Shown here in pieces: positions 15,235-24,724 of a stretch of 44,332 nucleotides of DNA. The DNA comes from Phycisphaeraceae bacterium (GTDB taxonomy: Bacteria; Planctomycetota; Phycisphaerae; Phycisphaerales; Phycisphaeraceae), in the NCBI GenBank assembly GCA_002704825.1, contig PAIY01000087.1, positions 1 to 44,332 of the forward strand, written 5' to 3'. Below the pieces are notes generated by a model. That model was given only the letters and a program-made list of their open reading frames with translations. It did no database searches and was not told where the DNA came from. A program made the position numbers and the translations under genes. Each line of letters opens with the position of its first letter. Position 1 is the first letter of the stretch.

Positions 15235-16074
15235 TCACTCCCCGAACGCTGCCATCTTCCAGGCTGCAACAAGCATCAACAAGATAAACGCAATCCGCAC
15301 CACTGGCAGGGGCAGCTTATGCGTCAACACCGCACCAATCCGCCCACCGATAAACGCACCGGGAACCAGCAGCGCACCGACGTACAGCCCGGTCGTCCAG
15401 GTCGTGTCATGCTCACCCAAGGTGCCGATTTTGTAAATCGAACCCAGCGCCGCACTGACCACGATCACCGTGGAGCTATTGGCAATGCAGTTCCGCAACG
15501 GTAATTTGAGCATCACCTGCTGCATCGGCACAGCAATCGCCCCGCCGCCAATCCCCAGCAACCCCGCAGTAAAACCCATTACGCCCCCCAACACTCCGCT
15601 GGCAGGTTTGGATGTCTTGGCATCTTCCAACGTGAAATCCTTCTGCTTGGAGAACATTTTCATCAGGTTCATACCGATGACATACACTTGGAACATGGCC
15701 AACACACGCCCCAGCCAGAGTCCACCATTCTGCCCTGAGAAGACCGGCAGGTTACTGACATACACGCCAAAAAAAGCAAAGAGTACCGCAGCAGGAATCA
15801 TGAACCGGACAACATCCCACTTCACCGCACCGGCTTGATGATGTCTCCTTGCAGCAGGCAGACTCACCGCAACGTTGGCAACCATCGCCGCAGCCTGATA
15901 GAGATGCTGGTCGTAGCCGAAGACATAACTCATGGTCGGGATCATGACAATGCTGCCACCAATCCCAAGCATGCCCCCGAGGAGTCCTGCAGCCAAACCG
16001 ATCAAGGCGATGATGGCCAGATTCTGAGCAGAGATGGTGACTTCAGCGAGTGTCAAAACAGATGTTAAATCCAT
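15235..16074 (-). CDS. TauE/SafE family (sulfite exporter-like) membrane transporter
   Basis: 279 residues with about eight membrane segments and the two internal repeats typical of the family. The first contains GLAAGLLGGMLGIGGSIVMIP and the second GVMGFTAGLLGIGGGAIAVP. Members export sulfite, sulfoacetate or related organic anions, but substrates differ widely. With a sulfatase 13 kb away a sulfur-related role is possible, though that is speculation. A small hypothetical gene follows after 16 bases. Confidence 0.92.
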   Translation of the reverse strand: MDLTSVLTLAEVTISAQNLAIIALIGLAAGLLGGMLGIGGSIVMIPTMSYVFGYDQHLYQAAAMVANVAVSLPAARRHHQAGAVKWDVVRFMIPAAVLFAFFGVYVSNLPVFSGQNGGLWLGRVLAMFQVYVIGMNLMKMFSKQKDFTLEDAKTSKPASGVLGGVMGFTAGLLGIGGGAIAVPMQQVMLKLPLRNCIANSSTVIVVSAALGSIYKIGTLGEHDTTWTTGLYVGALLVPGAFIGGRIGAVLTHKLPLPVVRIAFILLMLVAAWKMAAFGE

Positions 16075-16177
16075 GGCATTTCTTTCAAGGCATCAGCGAT
16101 ACAGGTATCGCAGCATTTTTCGTGTGTCATGCATCAACATCATTAATATGAACACAGGCACACAGCAAATCACGAAC

Positions 16178-16215
16178 AAAAAACAAAGGCACCGGAGGTG
16201 AATCCAGTGCCTTTG
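16178..16215 (-). terminator. intrinsic terminator of the phosphomannomutase gene
   Basis: On the minus strand a perfect 9-base stem CAAAGGCAC/GTGCCTTTG (plus-strand arms 16184-16192 and 16207-16215, 14-base loop) is followed by a run of six T (16178-16183). It lies 26 bases after the stop codon. Confidence 0.92.
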
Positions 16216-16240
16216 CATGATTCACAATTGAATATCTGAA

Positions 16241-17632
16241 TCAGTGACCGACAGCTTCTTCACCGAGCATCGGCTTGAGTTTGGCAAGCAGTGCATCAAG
16301 TGTGGCCTGATCCTTGGCTTCGGCATTCAGACGCAGCAGCGGTTCAGTGTTGCTGGCGCGAACGTTAAACCAGAAACCTTCATTATCAAACAGGTCGAAC
16401 GAAACACCGTCGAGTTGTTCGAACTTGCCCTTGGAAGCATAGTCTTCCTTGAGTTGGGCGAGGACTGCATCTTTGTCTTCCGTGTGGAAGTTGATTTCGC
16501 CGGACTGCGGATATTTCTTGAACGGTTCGATCAATTCGCTAAACGGCTTGTCGGTTTGACCGAGTACGCTGAGGATGGCAGCAAAGGCAATCGCACCGGA
16601 GTCAGCGTAGTAGTTGTCACGGAAGTAGAAGTGACCGGAGAGTTCACCGCCGAAGATACCATCGGTATCGCGGAGGAGTTTCTTCATGTTCACGTGACCG
16701 ACGCTGGACTTGGAAGGCTTGGCACCAGCAGCGAGGATGGTTTCTTCGACCACCTTGCTCGAACGCAGATCGTAAATCACCGTTGCGCCGGGAGCCTGGC
16801 TGAGGAAGTGATCACAGAGAAAAGCGGTCAGGTGATCGCAACCAATGATATTGCCCTTCTCGTCGGTGACCATGCAGCGGTCAGCATCACCGTCGAAGCA
16901 TGCACCGAAAGCTGCCTTGTGTTCGACGACGCCTTGCTGGGTCGGGATCATGTTTTCCGCCACGAGGGGGTTGGGTTCGTGAACGAAGCTGCCGGTGATT
17001 TCGAAGTTGACGTCGACGATTTCGAGATTTTCAACACCGTCAAAAATCTTGGGGACGAGTTTACCTGCCATACCGTTGGAGCCGTCGATGAAAACTTTGA
17101 CGGGCTTGGCGGGGATGGTCAGAAACTGGAGAATGTGCTTGCGGTAAGCATCCCAGATGTCTTCTTCGGAGTAGCTGCCTGTGATATCCTTGGAACCACG
17201 GGGGCCGCATTCTTCGGCGATGGCCTGAATTTCCTTAAGACCAGTCGTACCACCAACAGGCTTGGCCAGCGGCGCGGAGATTTTAAAACCGTTGTACTGC
17301 GGCGGGTTATGGCTTGCAGTGGTCTGAATGCCGCCTGCACAGCCAAAGTGGTTGACGGCAAAGTACATGATGGAGGTATCGCACATGCCAAGGTCAATGA
17401 CATTCATGCCTGCTGCACGGATACCATCGGAGAGCGCTTCAGCCAGGGAAGGGCTGCTCTTACGCATGTCCTGGCTGACGAGGACGATATCGCCCGCTTC
17501 GCCGGAGGGACGTTCGGGGTGATTGGCAAGAAAAGTCGCCGTGCCGAAACCGATGGCAAAGGCTGCATCTTCATTGACTTTGTCGGGGTAGGTACCACGG
17601 ATGTCATACGCTTTGAAAATTTCACTGAGCAT
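16241..17632 (-). CDS. manB: phosphomannomutase/phosphoglucomutase
   Basis: 463 residues of the alpha-D-phosphohexomutase family, interconverting hexose 6- and 1-phosphates for GDP-mannose, LPS or other glycan precursors. Visible are KAYDIRG (7-13), the phosphoserine loop TTASHNP with S108, the metal-binding loop FDGDADRC, the sugar-binding GGELSGHFYFRD, and a C-terminal phosphate-binding RASNTEPLLRLNAEA. The start at 17632 is chosen because GAGGAG precedes it and KAYDIRG begins six residues in; the frame stays open upstream with unlikely sequence. Substrate preference between mannose and glucose cannot be settled by eye. A strong terminator follows. Confidence 0.93.
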   Translation of the reverse strand: MLSEIFKAYDIRGTYPDKVNEDAAFAIGFGTATFLANHPERPSGEAGDIVLVSQDMRKSSPSLAEALSDGIRAAGMNVIDLGMCDTSIMYFAVNHFGCAGGIQTTASHNPPQYNGFKISAPLAKPVGGTTGLKEIQAIAEECGPRGSKDITGSYSEEDIWDAYRKHILQFLTIPAKPVKVFIDGSNGMAGKLVPKIFDGVENLEIVDVNFEITGSFVHEPNPLVAENMIPTQQGVVEHKAAFGACFDGDADRCMVTDEKGNIIGCDHLTAFLCDHFLSQAPGATVIYDLRSSKVVEETILAAGAKPSKSSVGHVNMKKLLRDTDGIFGGELSGHFYFRDNYYADSGAIAFAAILSVLGQTDKPFSELIEPFKKYPQSGEINFHTEDKDAVLAQLKEDYASKGKFEQLDGVSFDLFDNEGFWFNVRASNTEPLLRLNAEAKDQATLDALLAKLKPMLGEEAVGH

Positions 17633-17737
17633 AAGGGCTCCTCTACAAATCAGAGTGTTTGGTTGGTTGAGATGAATATGATAACGCCAGTTCAAATCAG
17701 AATCGAACGCAGGTGATATTTTGAAGGGGTTAGTTTG

Positions 17738-17755
17738 AATCGCTTGCGGTTTAGC
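17738..17755 (+). repeat. 18-bp palindromic repeat, copy 2
   Basis: One base differs from copy 1 (AATCGCTTGCGGTTTAGC). The 25 bases after it also resemble those after copy 1 at about two thirds of positions, so the repeated unit may be longer than 18 bases. Confidence 0.8.
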
Positions 17756-17870
17756 AGTCCATTGGCATCATCAAATCATGATGGTCATCCGCTCGCTTTG
17801 ACCATACTAAACAGCATGCGGCTGCCCGGAAGAAACCTGTCATATGCCAATCACAAAACGTCAATCCCTG

Positions 17871-17883
17871 TTAGAATACCCCG
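17871..17883 (+). promoter_or_regulatory. candidate -10 element directly before the LptC/OstA-like gene
   Basis: TAGAAT lies about six bases before the ATG at 17884 and there is no ribosome binding site, so the message would be leaderless or nearly so. No good -35 box is seen. Confidence 0.3.
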
Positions 17884-20800
17884 ATGAACAGTAAACACGT
17901 CCTGATAACCGGGTTGGCAGTCGTCGTGGCAGGGATTTTCTTCTTTGTCACCATGCTCGCTGCCCCTAATCCCAAACGTGCCAACAATGACGGTGGCAGT
18001 GACATCGTCGCGTTGGATGGCTGGGAAAAAGCCTCACTGGGCCAGAAGACCGGCGCCCCCAATGTCAAAGGTCTGGCGATCCACTTTGCTGATAATCACG
18101 GCGTGCAATATGACCTGCTCGGGCAGTCGCTGACACCCAAAAGTAAAGGTGTCATCGACGTTAACAAACCCATCGCCCGCATCCATCTCAAGCCCAACCA
18201 GACCGTCCTGCAGATTAGTGCAGACCAAGGCACCTTCATCACCCCCACCGGTGAAACCCGTAGCGGGATGATCGGCACGGTCGGACAACCGACCTCCGGC
18301 TTCCTCAAGGGCAACGTCGTCATCCGCCTGTTTGAAAACCATACCGAATCTCCCATCCAACTCACCGATGGCTCAATCCACGAAATCCTCACCCTCCACA
18401 TGGAGCAGGCCAACTTCGACCGGGACCTGGGCCAGATTCAGGCGGACGGCCTGGTCAAACTTGATGGCAGAGATGTTGCCTTCGAAGGTGAAAACCTCAA
18501 CATCATCTACAGCCCCCTGCTTCAGCGCATCAACCGGCTGGAAATCGAAAACGGCAAGTACATCCGCATCAAACGCGTCGATGACAATGGCGAGTTTGCC
18601 CGTAATGACCAAGCCAATACCAATACGCAAACGGCTGACAACTCCGGCTCGGATCCTGTCAACAAATCAGGATCCGATCAAACCAAGTCGGTTCAGTACT
18701 ATCACATCACGCTGTCCAACCGCGTTGCCATCGTCGCTCAGAAAACCCGACTCACCGGCAATGAACTGGAACTCTACCTGGGGATGGAGTCACGTGATCA
18801 AGCTGAGCAAGACGAACCTGAAAACGAAGCAACACCAACACCTGACCAACCTCAACCGGAGACCGCTGAACCGACTGACACGCCTGTTCAAATTTCCGAA
18901 GAAACCACGCCGGTGGTGGATGATCCGGACGATGACATTCTCATCACGTGGACCGGCCCACTTTTGATGCTCCCGACCGAAGGTAAGCCGGACATGCTTG
19001 CTGACGCCCGGGATGTGTATATGCAGATCACCGGCTCACCGATGCAGATCATGCCCGAGTCCAAGGATCTGATCACCGCTGCCAACATTGATTATCTGCA
19101 CAGCCAATCCCGTCTGCGCATTCGCAGCAGTGACATCTACCCGCTGATCATCGACTCGCCGCGACTTGGTGGTTTAATCACCTCCGAGAGCTATGTCATG
19201 TATCTGGACAAAGCGCTGGGCATGCTTCAGGGCAAGGGTGAACTGCGTGGCCTAAGCCGTCCCGTCATCGCCCAAACCGAAGATGCTGCAACATCCAAGA
19301 CCCAGGAAAAAAGCCTGCCTGCGGGGACTTCCGTCAAGTGGCAGGATCGCGTCGATCTGGTGTTCTATCATGACCCGGCAGACGAAAACGACCGCAAACT
19401 CAAAGCAGACTTCGACAAGGTCAAATCCATCACATTCCGTGGTGATGTCCAGGTGGAACATGAAGACTTCGACGTCAAATCCGACCTGGTTGCCTTGCAA
19501 CTCACCGAACCCACGCAGGAACGAAATCGTCAGGATGTCCGGGCCATCAAGGCTTCGGGGAACGTTGCGTTACGCACACACTCCACGGACCCCGAACGCC
19601 AGATGGCGCTGCATTCAGAGATCGCAAGCATCGCGTTTGAACCGGATGACAACGGCAAGATGATCCCCGTCCAACTCAAGGCTGATGACAAGGTCGTCAT
19701 TCGCCGCCCCAATCAGGTTCTCTGGGCGGAACACCTGATCGTCGACCTGGGCCATGGCATCAAGCCGGTGATCACCGCAGTCAACAACACGGCTGACACA
19801 ACCCCGGCCGAGGAAATTGATCAGACGCAGGATCCGGTCGACGCGCTGGACACCATGCTCGCATGGGAGGAAAAGGAAAAGCCGGTCCCGACCGTTGTCC
19901 CGGTTGAAGGCCAGGCCACCGTCGCCGATTCGACTGCTAGCAACGAAGACGCATCTGGCGAGGATGATGACAAGCTGTATCTGAAGCGCGTCACCGTCGA
20001 AGGTGACGTGCGTGCACGCATGGTTAATGATGATCAGCCGGTCTTTGCCTTTGCCGACAAGATGACCGGCGATGAGCAGCAGGTCGAACTCTTTGGCAGT
20101 GATAAACGCCCTTCACAGGTCATGCTCGATGCAGGCATTCTTGCAGGTGATCATCTGGTCTTCACACTAAACGACCAGAACCTTCACGTCATCGGCAAAG
20201 GCACGCTCAGTTTCCTCAGTCACCCCATCGACGAAGAAACCGGCGAAGTGATTGCGGATAATGGACTCACCAAACCCAAGGGGGAACTCAACGCCCAACC
20301 GGTCTCAGCGATCAATGTCGATGGCAATCAACCTGCTGACACCAACACCCCTACGCCAAACACCACTGACAAAAACACAACCACCACCGTCATCGCAACC
20401 GATGGTGACCAAGAACCCACAGCTCCGTCCCTGCCCAGTCTCGAACCTGCCAAGGTTCACGTGAGTTGGCAGGACAACATGCACTACAACCACAAAATCC
20501 GCCAAGCCCAGTTCCTGGGTTCGGTTTACCTGACTGCTGAACGGACGCAGGGCGCAACCACCGTCAAAGGCGATGACATCACCGTCCTCTTCAGCAAGTT
20601 TGTGGATCAGTCCAAAACCACTAATGCGTACCAAACGCCCAACCTCCCCAGCGTCGATGATCAAGGTTTGATCGAAACCCAATCCCTCAAGGGTGGGCGC
20701 CAGATTCGCATGGTCGACATCAAAGGCAATGCGGAGTTCCTCGAAGAATCCTGGGCCCCCGCCTCCCCCGGAAGTACCCCCGGAAGTTCAACCGACAGTA

Positions 20801-21450
20801 CGTCTGAAAAAGCAACCAACGACAAACCCGAACGTGGCCCGTTACTCACGCGTCTGCGTCTTGCAGGTCAGAACATGATCTTTGATGCGGTTCCTGAAAC
20901 CATCACGATTCCCGGTGCAGGCACGCTGCTTCACGAAGATCACCGTCCCAAGACCTCGTCTGGCAACAGTGAAGATGTCCAGTTCACCGGCCGCGGACGG
21001 ACCCTCTTCCGTTGGCAGGATCAGTTCCTGCTCGATATCGCGCATAACGACATGATCATGAAAGACTATGTCCAGATGCTCCACCTGCCTGCGGATTCGG
21101 ACAATGGGATTCAGCTGGACTGCCGAACGTTCCTTGCTGACATGCAGGCCACCGGCGGACTGGGCACATGGCTTTCTGGCGATGCCCCGACACCTGATTT
21201 GAAGGTCGTCCAGGCATCACGTGATGTGCGCATCACCGCAGAAAACCGACAGATCACCACGGACCGTGCTACCTATATCCACAATGTCCGCAAAGTGAAA
21301 CTACAGGCTGACGAAAACAAACTCACCCGCATCACCACCCCTTCAGGTACATCCGCACCCGGTGCCGAATTGATCGTCTGGGAATTGGACACCAACCGCT
21401 TCTACATCGCCCGCCCCGGTCGAGTCAACGAAGTCGCCCCAAGGCGGTGA
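17884..21450 (+). CDS. giant LptC/OstA (LptA)-like LPS transport protein
   Basis: 1188 residues, far longer than LptC (about 190) or LptA (about 180). One N-terminal membrane anchor (VLITGLAVVVAGIFFFVTML, about 6-25) leaves the rest in the periplasm. Residues about 55-240 resemble an LptC-type domain. Later beta-rich segments repeat OstA-style strands of the form 'GDV...v.....' (for example ITFRGDVQVEHEDFDVKSDL near 510, RVTVEGDVRARMV near 705, GSVYLTAE near 880, SRDVRITAENRQITTDRATY near 1115). They are joined by acidic, Pro/Thr-rich linkers. The architecture suggests a single-polypeptide periplasmic bridge for LPS, in keeping with WaaA encoded nearby. The exact domain number needs structure prediction. 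Confidence 0.85.
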   Translation: MNSKHVLITGLAVVVAGIFFFVTMLAAPNPKRANNDGGSDIVALDGWEKASLGQKTGAPNVKGLAIHFADNHGVQYDLLGQSLTPKSKGVIDVNKPIARIHLKPNQTVLQISADQGTFITPTGETRSGMIGTVGQPTSGFLKGNVVIRLFENHTESPIQLTDGSIHEILTLHMEQANFDRDLGQIQADGLVKLDGRDVAFEGENLNIIYSPLLQRINRLEIENGKYIRIKRVDDNGEFARNDQANTNTQTADNSGSDPVNKSGSDQTKSVQYYHITLSNRVAIVAQKTRLTGNELELYLGMESRDQAEQDEPENEATPTPDQPQPETAEPTDTPVQISEETTPVVDDPDDDILITWTGPLLMLPTEGKPDMLADARDVYMQITGSPMQIMPESKDLITAANIDYLHSQSRLRIRSSDIYPLIIDSPRLGGLITSESYVMYLDKALGMLQGKGELRGLSRPVIAQTEDAATSKTQEKSLPAGTSVKWQDRVDLVFYHDPADENDRKLKADFDKVKSITFRGDVQVEHEDFDVKSDLVALQLTEPTQERNRQDVRAIKASGNVALRTHSTDPERQMALHSEIASIAFEPDDNGKMIPVQLKADDKVVIRRPNQVLWAEHLIVDLGHGIKPVITAVNNTADTTPAEEIDQTQDPVDALDTMLAWEEKEKPVPTVVPVEGQATVADSTASNEDASGEDDDKLYLKRVTVEGDVRARMVNDDQPVFAFADKMTGDEQQVELFGSDKRPSQVMLDAGILAGDHLVFTLNDQNLHVIGKGTLSFLSHPIDEETGEVIADNGLTKPKGELNAQPVSAINVDGNQPADTNTPTPNTTDKNTTTTVIATDGDQEPTAPSLPSLEPAKVHVSWQDNMHYNHKIRQAQFLGSVYLTAERTQGATTVKGDDITVLFSKFVDQSKTTNAYQTPNLPSVDDQGLIETQSLKGGRQIRMVDIKGNAEFLEESWAPASPGSTPGSSTDSTSEKATNDKPERGPLLTRLRLAGQNMIFDAVPETITIPGAGTLLHEDHRPKTSSGNSEDVQFTGRGRTLFRWQDQFLLDIAHNDMIMKDYVQMLHLPADSDNGIQLDCRTFLADMQATGGLGTWLSGDAPTPDLKVVQASRDVRITAENRQITTDRATYIHNVRKVKLQADENKLTRITTPSGTSAPGAELIVWELDTNRFYIARPGRVNEVAPRR

Positions 21451-21472
21451 TAACCAACCAATCCAAACAAAT

Positions 21473-21507
21473 AAAAAAGCACCGGAATCATGACCGATGC
21501 TTTTTTT
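21473..21507. terminator. bidirectional intrinsic terminator between LptC/OstA-like gene and metG
   Basis: AGCACCGG (21478-21485) pairs with CCGATGCT (21494-21501), flanked by an A-run on the left and a T-run on the right. The one imperfect pair is C-A in plus-strand RNA but G-U in minus-strand RNA, so it should work for both converging genes, perhaps better for metG. Confidence 0.85.
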
Positions 21508-21538
21508 AGTTGGTTGTCGATATGTAAGGCTCAGCGAA

Positions 21539-23155
21539 TCACTTCACCTGATAACGCGGGAAGAGCGGATTGCCCTTTTGGACTTCACTGCCATGTTCCA
21601 TTTGCCCCCATTGGCTCCATGCCTTGAGTTGACCTGTACCATCTGCCAATGCCTGAGCGTATTCGTTACGACCGATGCGTTCCCAGAAGACTTCGCATTG
21701 ATCGGGGATGAACGGCCAAAGCATGATCGACACGATGCGCAGCGCTTCAATGCAGTTGTAGAGAATCGTTGCAACCTCGGGCAGCTTTTCTTCATCTTTG
21801 GCAAGCTTGAACGGCGATGTCTCTTCGATGTAGCTATCCACCATACGCACCAGGCTCAATGCTGCATCCGCAGTCGCAGAGAGATCAAGTTGATTACCTG
21901 CCTTGATGTACTTGGCAAGAATTTCCTCTGCTGCGTGTGAATAATCGTGTGTTGTTTCAACTTTCACCGCAGCTTCAGGGCAAATGCCGTCGAAGTACTT
22001 GTTGATCATGTTCGTCACACGGCTGGCGGAGTTGCCAAACGTGTTGGCCAGATCGCTGTTGTACACATCCGCAAAGAGGTCCGGGCTGAATGCACTATCG
22101 GTTGTTCCCAGCGGGCCGCGTGTTGCCAGGAAGTAACGCAGGGCATCAAGACCAAACTCGCCGACGTAGTTATCAATCGCTGCGGGGTCCAGGAAGTTAC
22201 CCAGTGATTTACTCATCTTTTCACCGGTCGCCGAGACCCAGTAGCTGTGCGAGTAGACCATGATGTTCTTGCCAACGGACTCGGAGAACACCCAGTCATA
22301 GCCGTCACACTTGGCCAGTGCCATGAGCAGTGCAGGCCAGATTGCAGCGTGGAACCAGAGGATATCCTTGGCCATGAAATGCACGGGTCCGGCCTGCCAG
22401 AACTCGCGGCGGTCATCGGTGTCCATGTAGGTTAGGTAGTTGAACAGCGCGTCAATCCAGACGTAAATCGTCTGCTCATCATCACCGGGAACCGGGATGC
22501 CCCAACCATTGGAGCCCGTACGGCTGATCGGCACGTCCTGGGCTTCCTTGATGCGGTTGAGAATTTCGTTCTTGCGAGCCTGGGGCATGACGAACGGCTT
22601 GGCCTGGCCATCACGATGAGCAAAGAACTCAACCAACTCATCGCGGTAGGCTGAAAGCTTGAAGAAATAGTTCTTCTCGGTCTTCTTGACCAGGGGTTTA
22701 CCGTTGACCGGGGACTTGTAGTCGTATTCCTTGGCCTTGGTTTCCGGGACGTATTCTTCCTGCCCTGCATCGTACCAGCCGACATATTCACCTTCGTAAA
22801 CATCGCCGGACTTCATCAGGGCGGTGACGTATTCGGTGACCTTCTGTTTATGCTGATCGCTGCTGGTGCGGACGAAGTCGTTATTCGTCATCTCCAGCTT
22901 GGTAAACGTATCCTTAAATGCTGCAGCATTCTGATCCGCCCACTGCTGAGGCGTCATGTCATGCTCTGCCGCCTTGTCGGAGACCTTGGCTGCGTGTTCA
23001 TCCACGCCGGTGAGAAAGAAGGTCTGATCGCCCAGCAGACGGTGATATCGGGAAACCACGTCAGCCACCATGGTGGTATAGACATGCCCCAGATGCGGCT
23101 TGTCGTTGACGTAGTAAATCGGAGTCGTCACGTAAAATTTCTTGTCAGTAGCCAT
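21539..23155 (-). CDS. metG: methionyl-tRNA synthetase
   Basis: 538 residues. This class I synthetase charges tRNA-Met. Motifs: the HIGH-type PHLGHVYT, the KMSKS loop GEKMSKSLGNF, WIDALFNYLTY, and an anticodon-binding helix bundle at the C terminus. The insertion that carries zinc-binding cysteines in many MetRS enzymes (GWYDAGQEEY) has none here, so this is a zinc-free type. The C-terminal EMAPII-like tRNA-binding domain is absent. The start at 23155 (MATDKKFYVTTPIYYVN) fits family starts; the earlier TTG adds unrelated residues. A TATAAT lies only ten bases upstream, giving a nearly leaderless message. Confidence 0.96.
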   Translation of the reverse strand: MATDKKFYVTTPIYYVNDKPHLGHVYTTMVADVVSRYHRLLGDQTFFLTGVDEHAAKVSDKAAEHDMTPQQWADQNAAAFKDTFTKLEMTNNDFVRTSSDQHKQKVTEYVTALMKSGDVYEGEYVGWYDAGQEEYVPETKAKEYDYKSPVNGKPLVKKTEKNYFFKLSAYRDELVEFFAHRDGQAKPFVMPQARKNEILNRIKEAQDVPISRTGSNGWGIPVPGDDEQTIYVWIDALFNYLTYMDTDDRREFWQAGPVHFMAKDILWFHAAIWPALLMALAKCDGYDWVFSESVGKNIMVYSHSYWVSATGEKMSKSLGNFLDPAAIDNYVGEFGLDALRYFLATRGPLGTTDSAFSPDLFADVYNSDLANTFGNSASRVTNMINKYFDGICPEAAVKVETTHDYSHAAEEILAKYIKAGNQLDLSATADAALSLVRMVDSYIEETSPFKLAKDEEKLPEVATILYNCIEALRIVSIMLWPFIPDQCEVFWERIGRNEYAQALADGTGQLKAWSQWGQMEHGSEVQKGNPLFPRYQVK

Positions 23156-23165
23156 AGTCAAGAGA

Positions 23166-23171
23166 TTATAC
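23166..23171 (-). promoter_or_regulatory. -10 element of metG
   Basis: A perfect TATAAT on the minus strand ends ten bases before the metG ATG. A weak -35 (TTGGCC) lies 18 bases upstream. The predicted leader is only about three bases. Confidence 0.5.
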
Positions 23172-23334
23172 GACAGGTTGGGACCAAGGGCCAAAGTGAG
23201 ATGAATGAGAGATTAGTGATCAGGGATTTGCGATTAGGGGTTAAGACAAATCGGCTGATATAAAAACCTGTTTTATTGCCTTAGACGAATCCCAAATCCC
23301 TAATTCCCAATCCCTTTGTTACAATACCCCGACT

Positions 23335-24627
23335 ATGGGTTTGATGCTCGATATCGCGTACCTTACCGGGCTGACGGTCAGTTCCCCTTTCTGGGGCTAC
23401 AAGCTGCTGTCAACAGGCAAATGGCGCACAGATTGGAACGGCAGGTTCGGTAAAGGTGAAGCCCTTCCCAAACCCCCGGGGTCCAAAACCATTCTCTTTC
23501 ATGCAGTGAGTGTCGGTGAAACCAATCTCATCCGTCGCCTGGTCGCTGAACTCGAATCGCGTGATGAAAATTTAAACATCGTCATTGCAAACACTACCAA
23601 CACCGGCATTAACACCTCCAACAAACTCTATGGCGAGAAACACAGCGTCGTACGCTACCCGCTTGATCTCTCCGGCGCTGTCGCTCATTTTCTGGATCGC
23701 GTCAAGCCAGACGTTGTTGCTACGGTGGAACTGGAAGTCTGGCCGCATCTGACCGAAGCCTGTCACAAACGCGGTATCCCGATCTGTGTGATCAACGGAC
23801 GCATCAGTGACCGGAGTTTCCCGCGTTACGCCAAATTCGCGCCATTGCTCAAACCAACTTTCAGGAAACTCTCTGCTGCTGCGATGCAGACACAGACCTA
23901 TGCTGACCGCATCATGGCAATGGGGACACCGTTGAATCGTGTGCATGTACTCGACTCCATGAAGTGGGATGCAGCAGACCTTTCCGACACGGTTCCCGGT
24001 GTTGATGAACTTGCGACTGCAATGGGCATCGACCGTAACCGCCCCGTCGTAGTGCTTGGCTCCACCGGTGACGATGAGGAAAAACTGCTCACCGATCAAC
24101 TTGAACGCGTGCTTGCTGACGAAGTGCAGATCATCATTGTCCCGCGAAAGCCAGAACGCTTTGATGCCGTCGCCAATCAATATCCCAAAATTATTCGTCG
24201 TTCCGAAAATCCGGATGGCCATGCAAGACCGCTGGATGACCAACGTTATTTCCTGGTCGATACACTCGGTGAACTGCGCAAGGTTTATTGTCTGGGTAAT
24301 GTCGTTATCGTCGGCCGGAGTTTTAATCGCTGGGGAGGTTCGGACCCCATCGAGCCGGTGGCATTGGGTAAGCCGGTGATTTACGGGCCGGATCATCGCA
24401 ACTTCACGGAGATTGCCAACGCGCTGCATGACGGCGGTGGCATCATCATCCCCAAGGATCCGACGCAAGCCGCAATCGACACCGCCCGCCTGCTTGCCAA
24501 CACCGAAGAGGCATCTACACTGGCAGCCAACGGTAGAGAGGTCATCCGTTCGCGTTTGGGCGCAACGCAGCGCCATGCGGATTTACTCATGAGTTTACTC
24601 CATCAATCAAAGGCTATTCATACCTGA
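23335..24627 (+). CDS. waaA: 3-deoxy-D-manno-octulosonic acid (Kdo) transferase
   Basis: 430 residues of the WaaA/KdtA family, which adds Kdo from CMP-Kdo to lipid A precursors at the inner membrane. Visible are the N-terminal membrane-associated helix, the glycine- and glutamate-containing HAVSVGETNLIRRLV, the conserved VATVELEVWPHL, INGRISDRS, and the C-terminal nucleotide-binding LGSTGDDEE, VPRKPERF and GGSDPIEPVALGKPVIYGPD. It shows that the organism makes Kdo-containing LPS. The start has no ribosome binding site but has a TACAAT nine bases upstream. Its terminator overlaps the stop codon. Confidence 0.95.
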   Translation: MGLMLDIAYLTGLTVSSPFWGYKLLSTGKWRTDWNGRFGKGEALPKPPGSKTILFHAVSVGETNLIRRLVAELESRDENLNIVIANTTNTGINTSNKLYGEKHSVVRYPLDLSGAVAHFLDRVKPDVVATVELEVWPHLTEACHKRGIPICVINGRISDRSFPRYAKFAPLLKPTFRKLSAAAMQTQTYADRIMAMGTPLNRVHVLDSMKWDAADLSDTVPGVDELATAMGIDRNRPVVVLGSTGDDEEKLLTDQLERVLADEVQIIIVPRKPERFDAVANQYPKIIRRSENPDGHARPLDDQRYFLVDTLGELRKVYCLGNVVIVGRSFNRWGGSDPIEPVALGKPVIYGPDHRNFTEIANALHDGGGIIIPKDPTQAAIDTARLLANTEEASTLAANGREVIRSRLGATQRHADLLMSLLHQSKAIHT

Positions 24628-24640
24628 CAGGTATGTTTTT
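24619..24640 (+). terminator. intrinsic terminator overlapping the waaA stop codon
   Basis: CATACCTG (24619-24626) is followed by its exact complement (24628-24635) and five T. The stem uses the last two codons and the TGA stop (24625-24627). Confidence 0.8.
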
Positions 24641-24724
24641 GACCGCGTCGTAATTGATATAAAATGATGCAAACAACCTTCCGTGTACATAAGTCAGCGG
24701 ATATTCATTGACGATTGGTAAAGC

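Noticed and set aside
16244..17716. 490-codon open frame on the plus strand
   Set aside because: It lies exactly opposite phosphomannomutase, which has all family motifs. The antisense frame has no recognisable domain and arises from codon bias.
23572..24576. 334-codon open frame on the minus strand
   Set aside because: Entirely antisense to waaA; no motif and no ribosome binding site.
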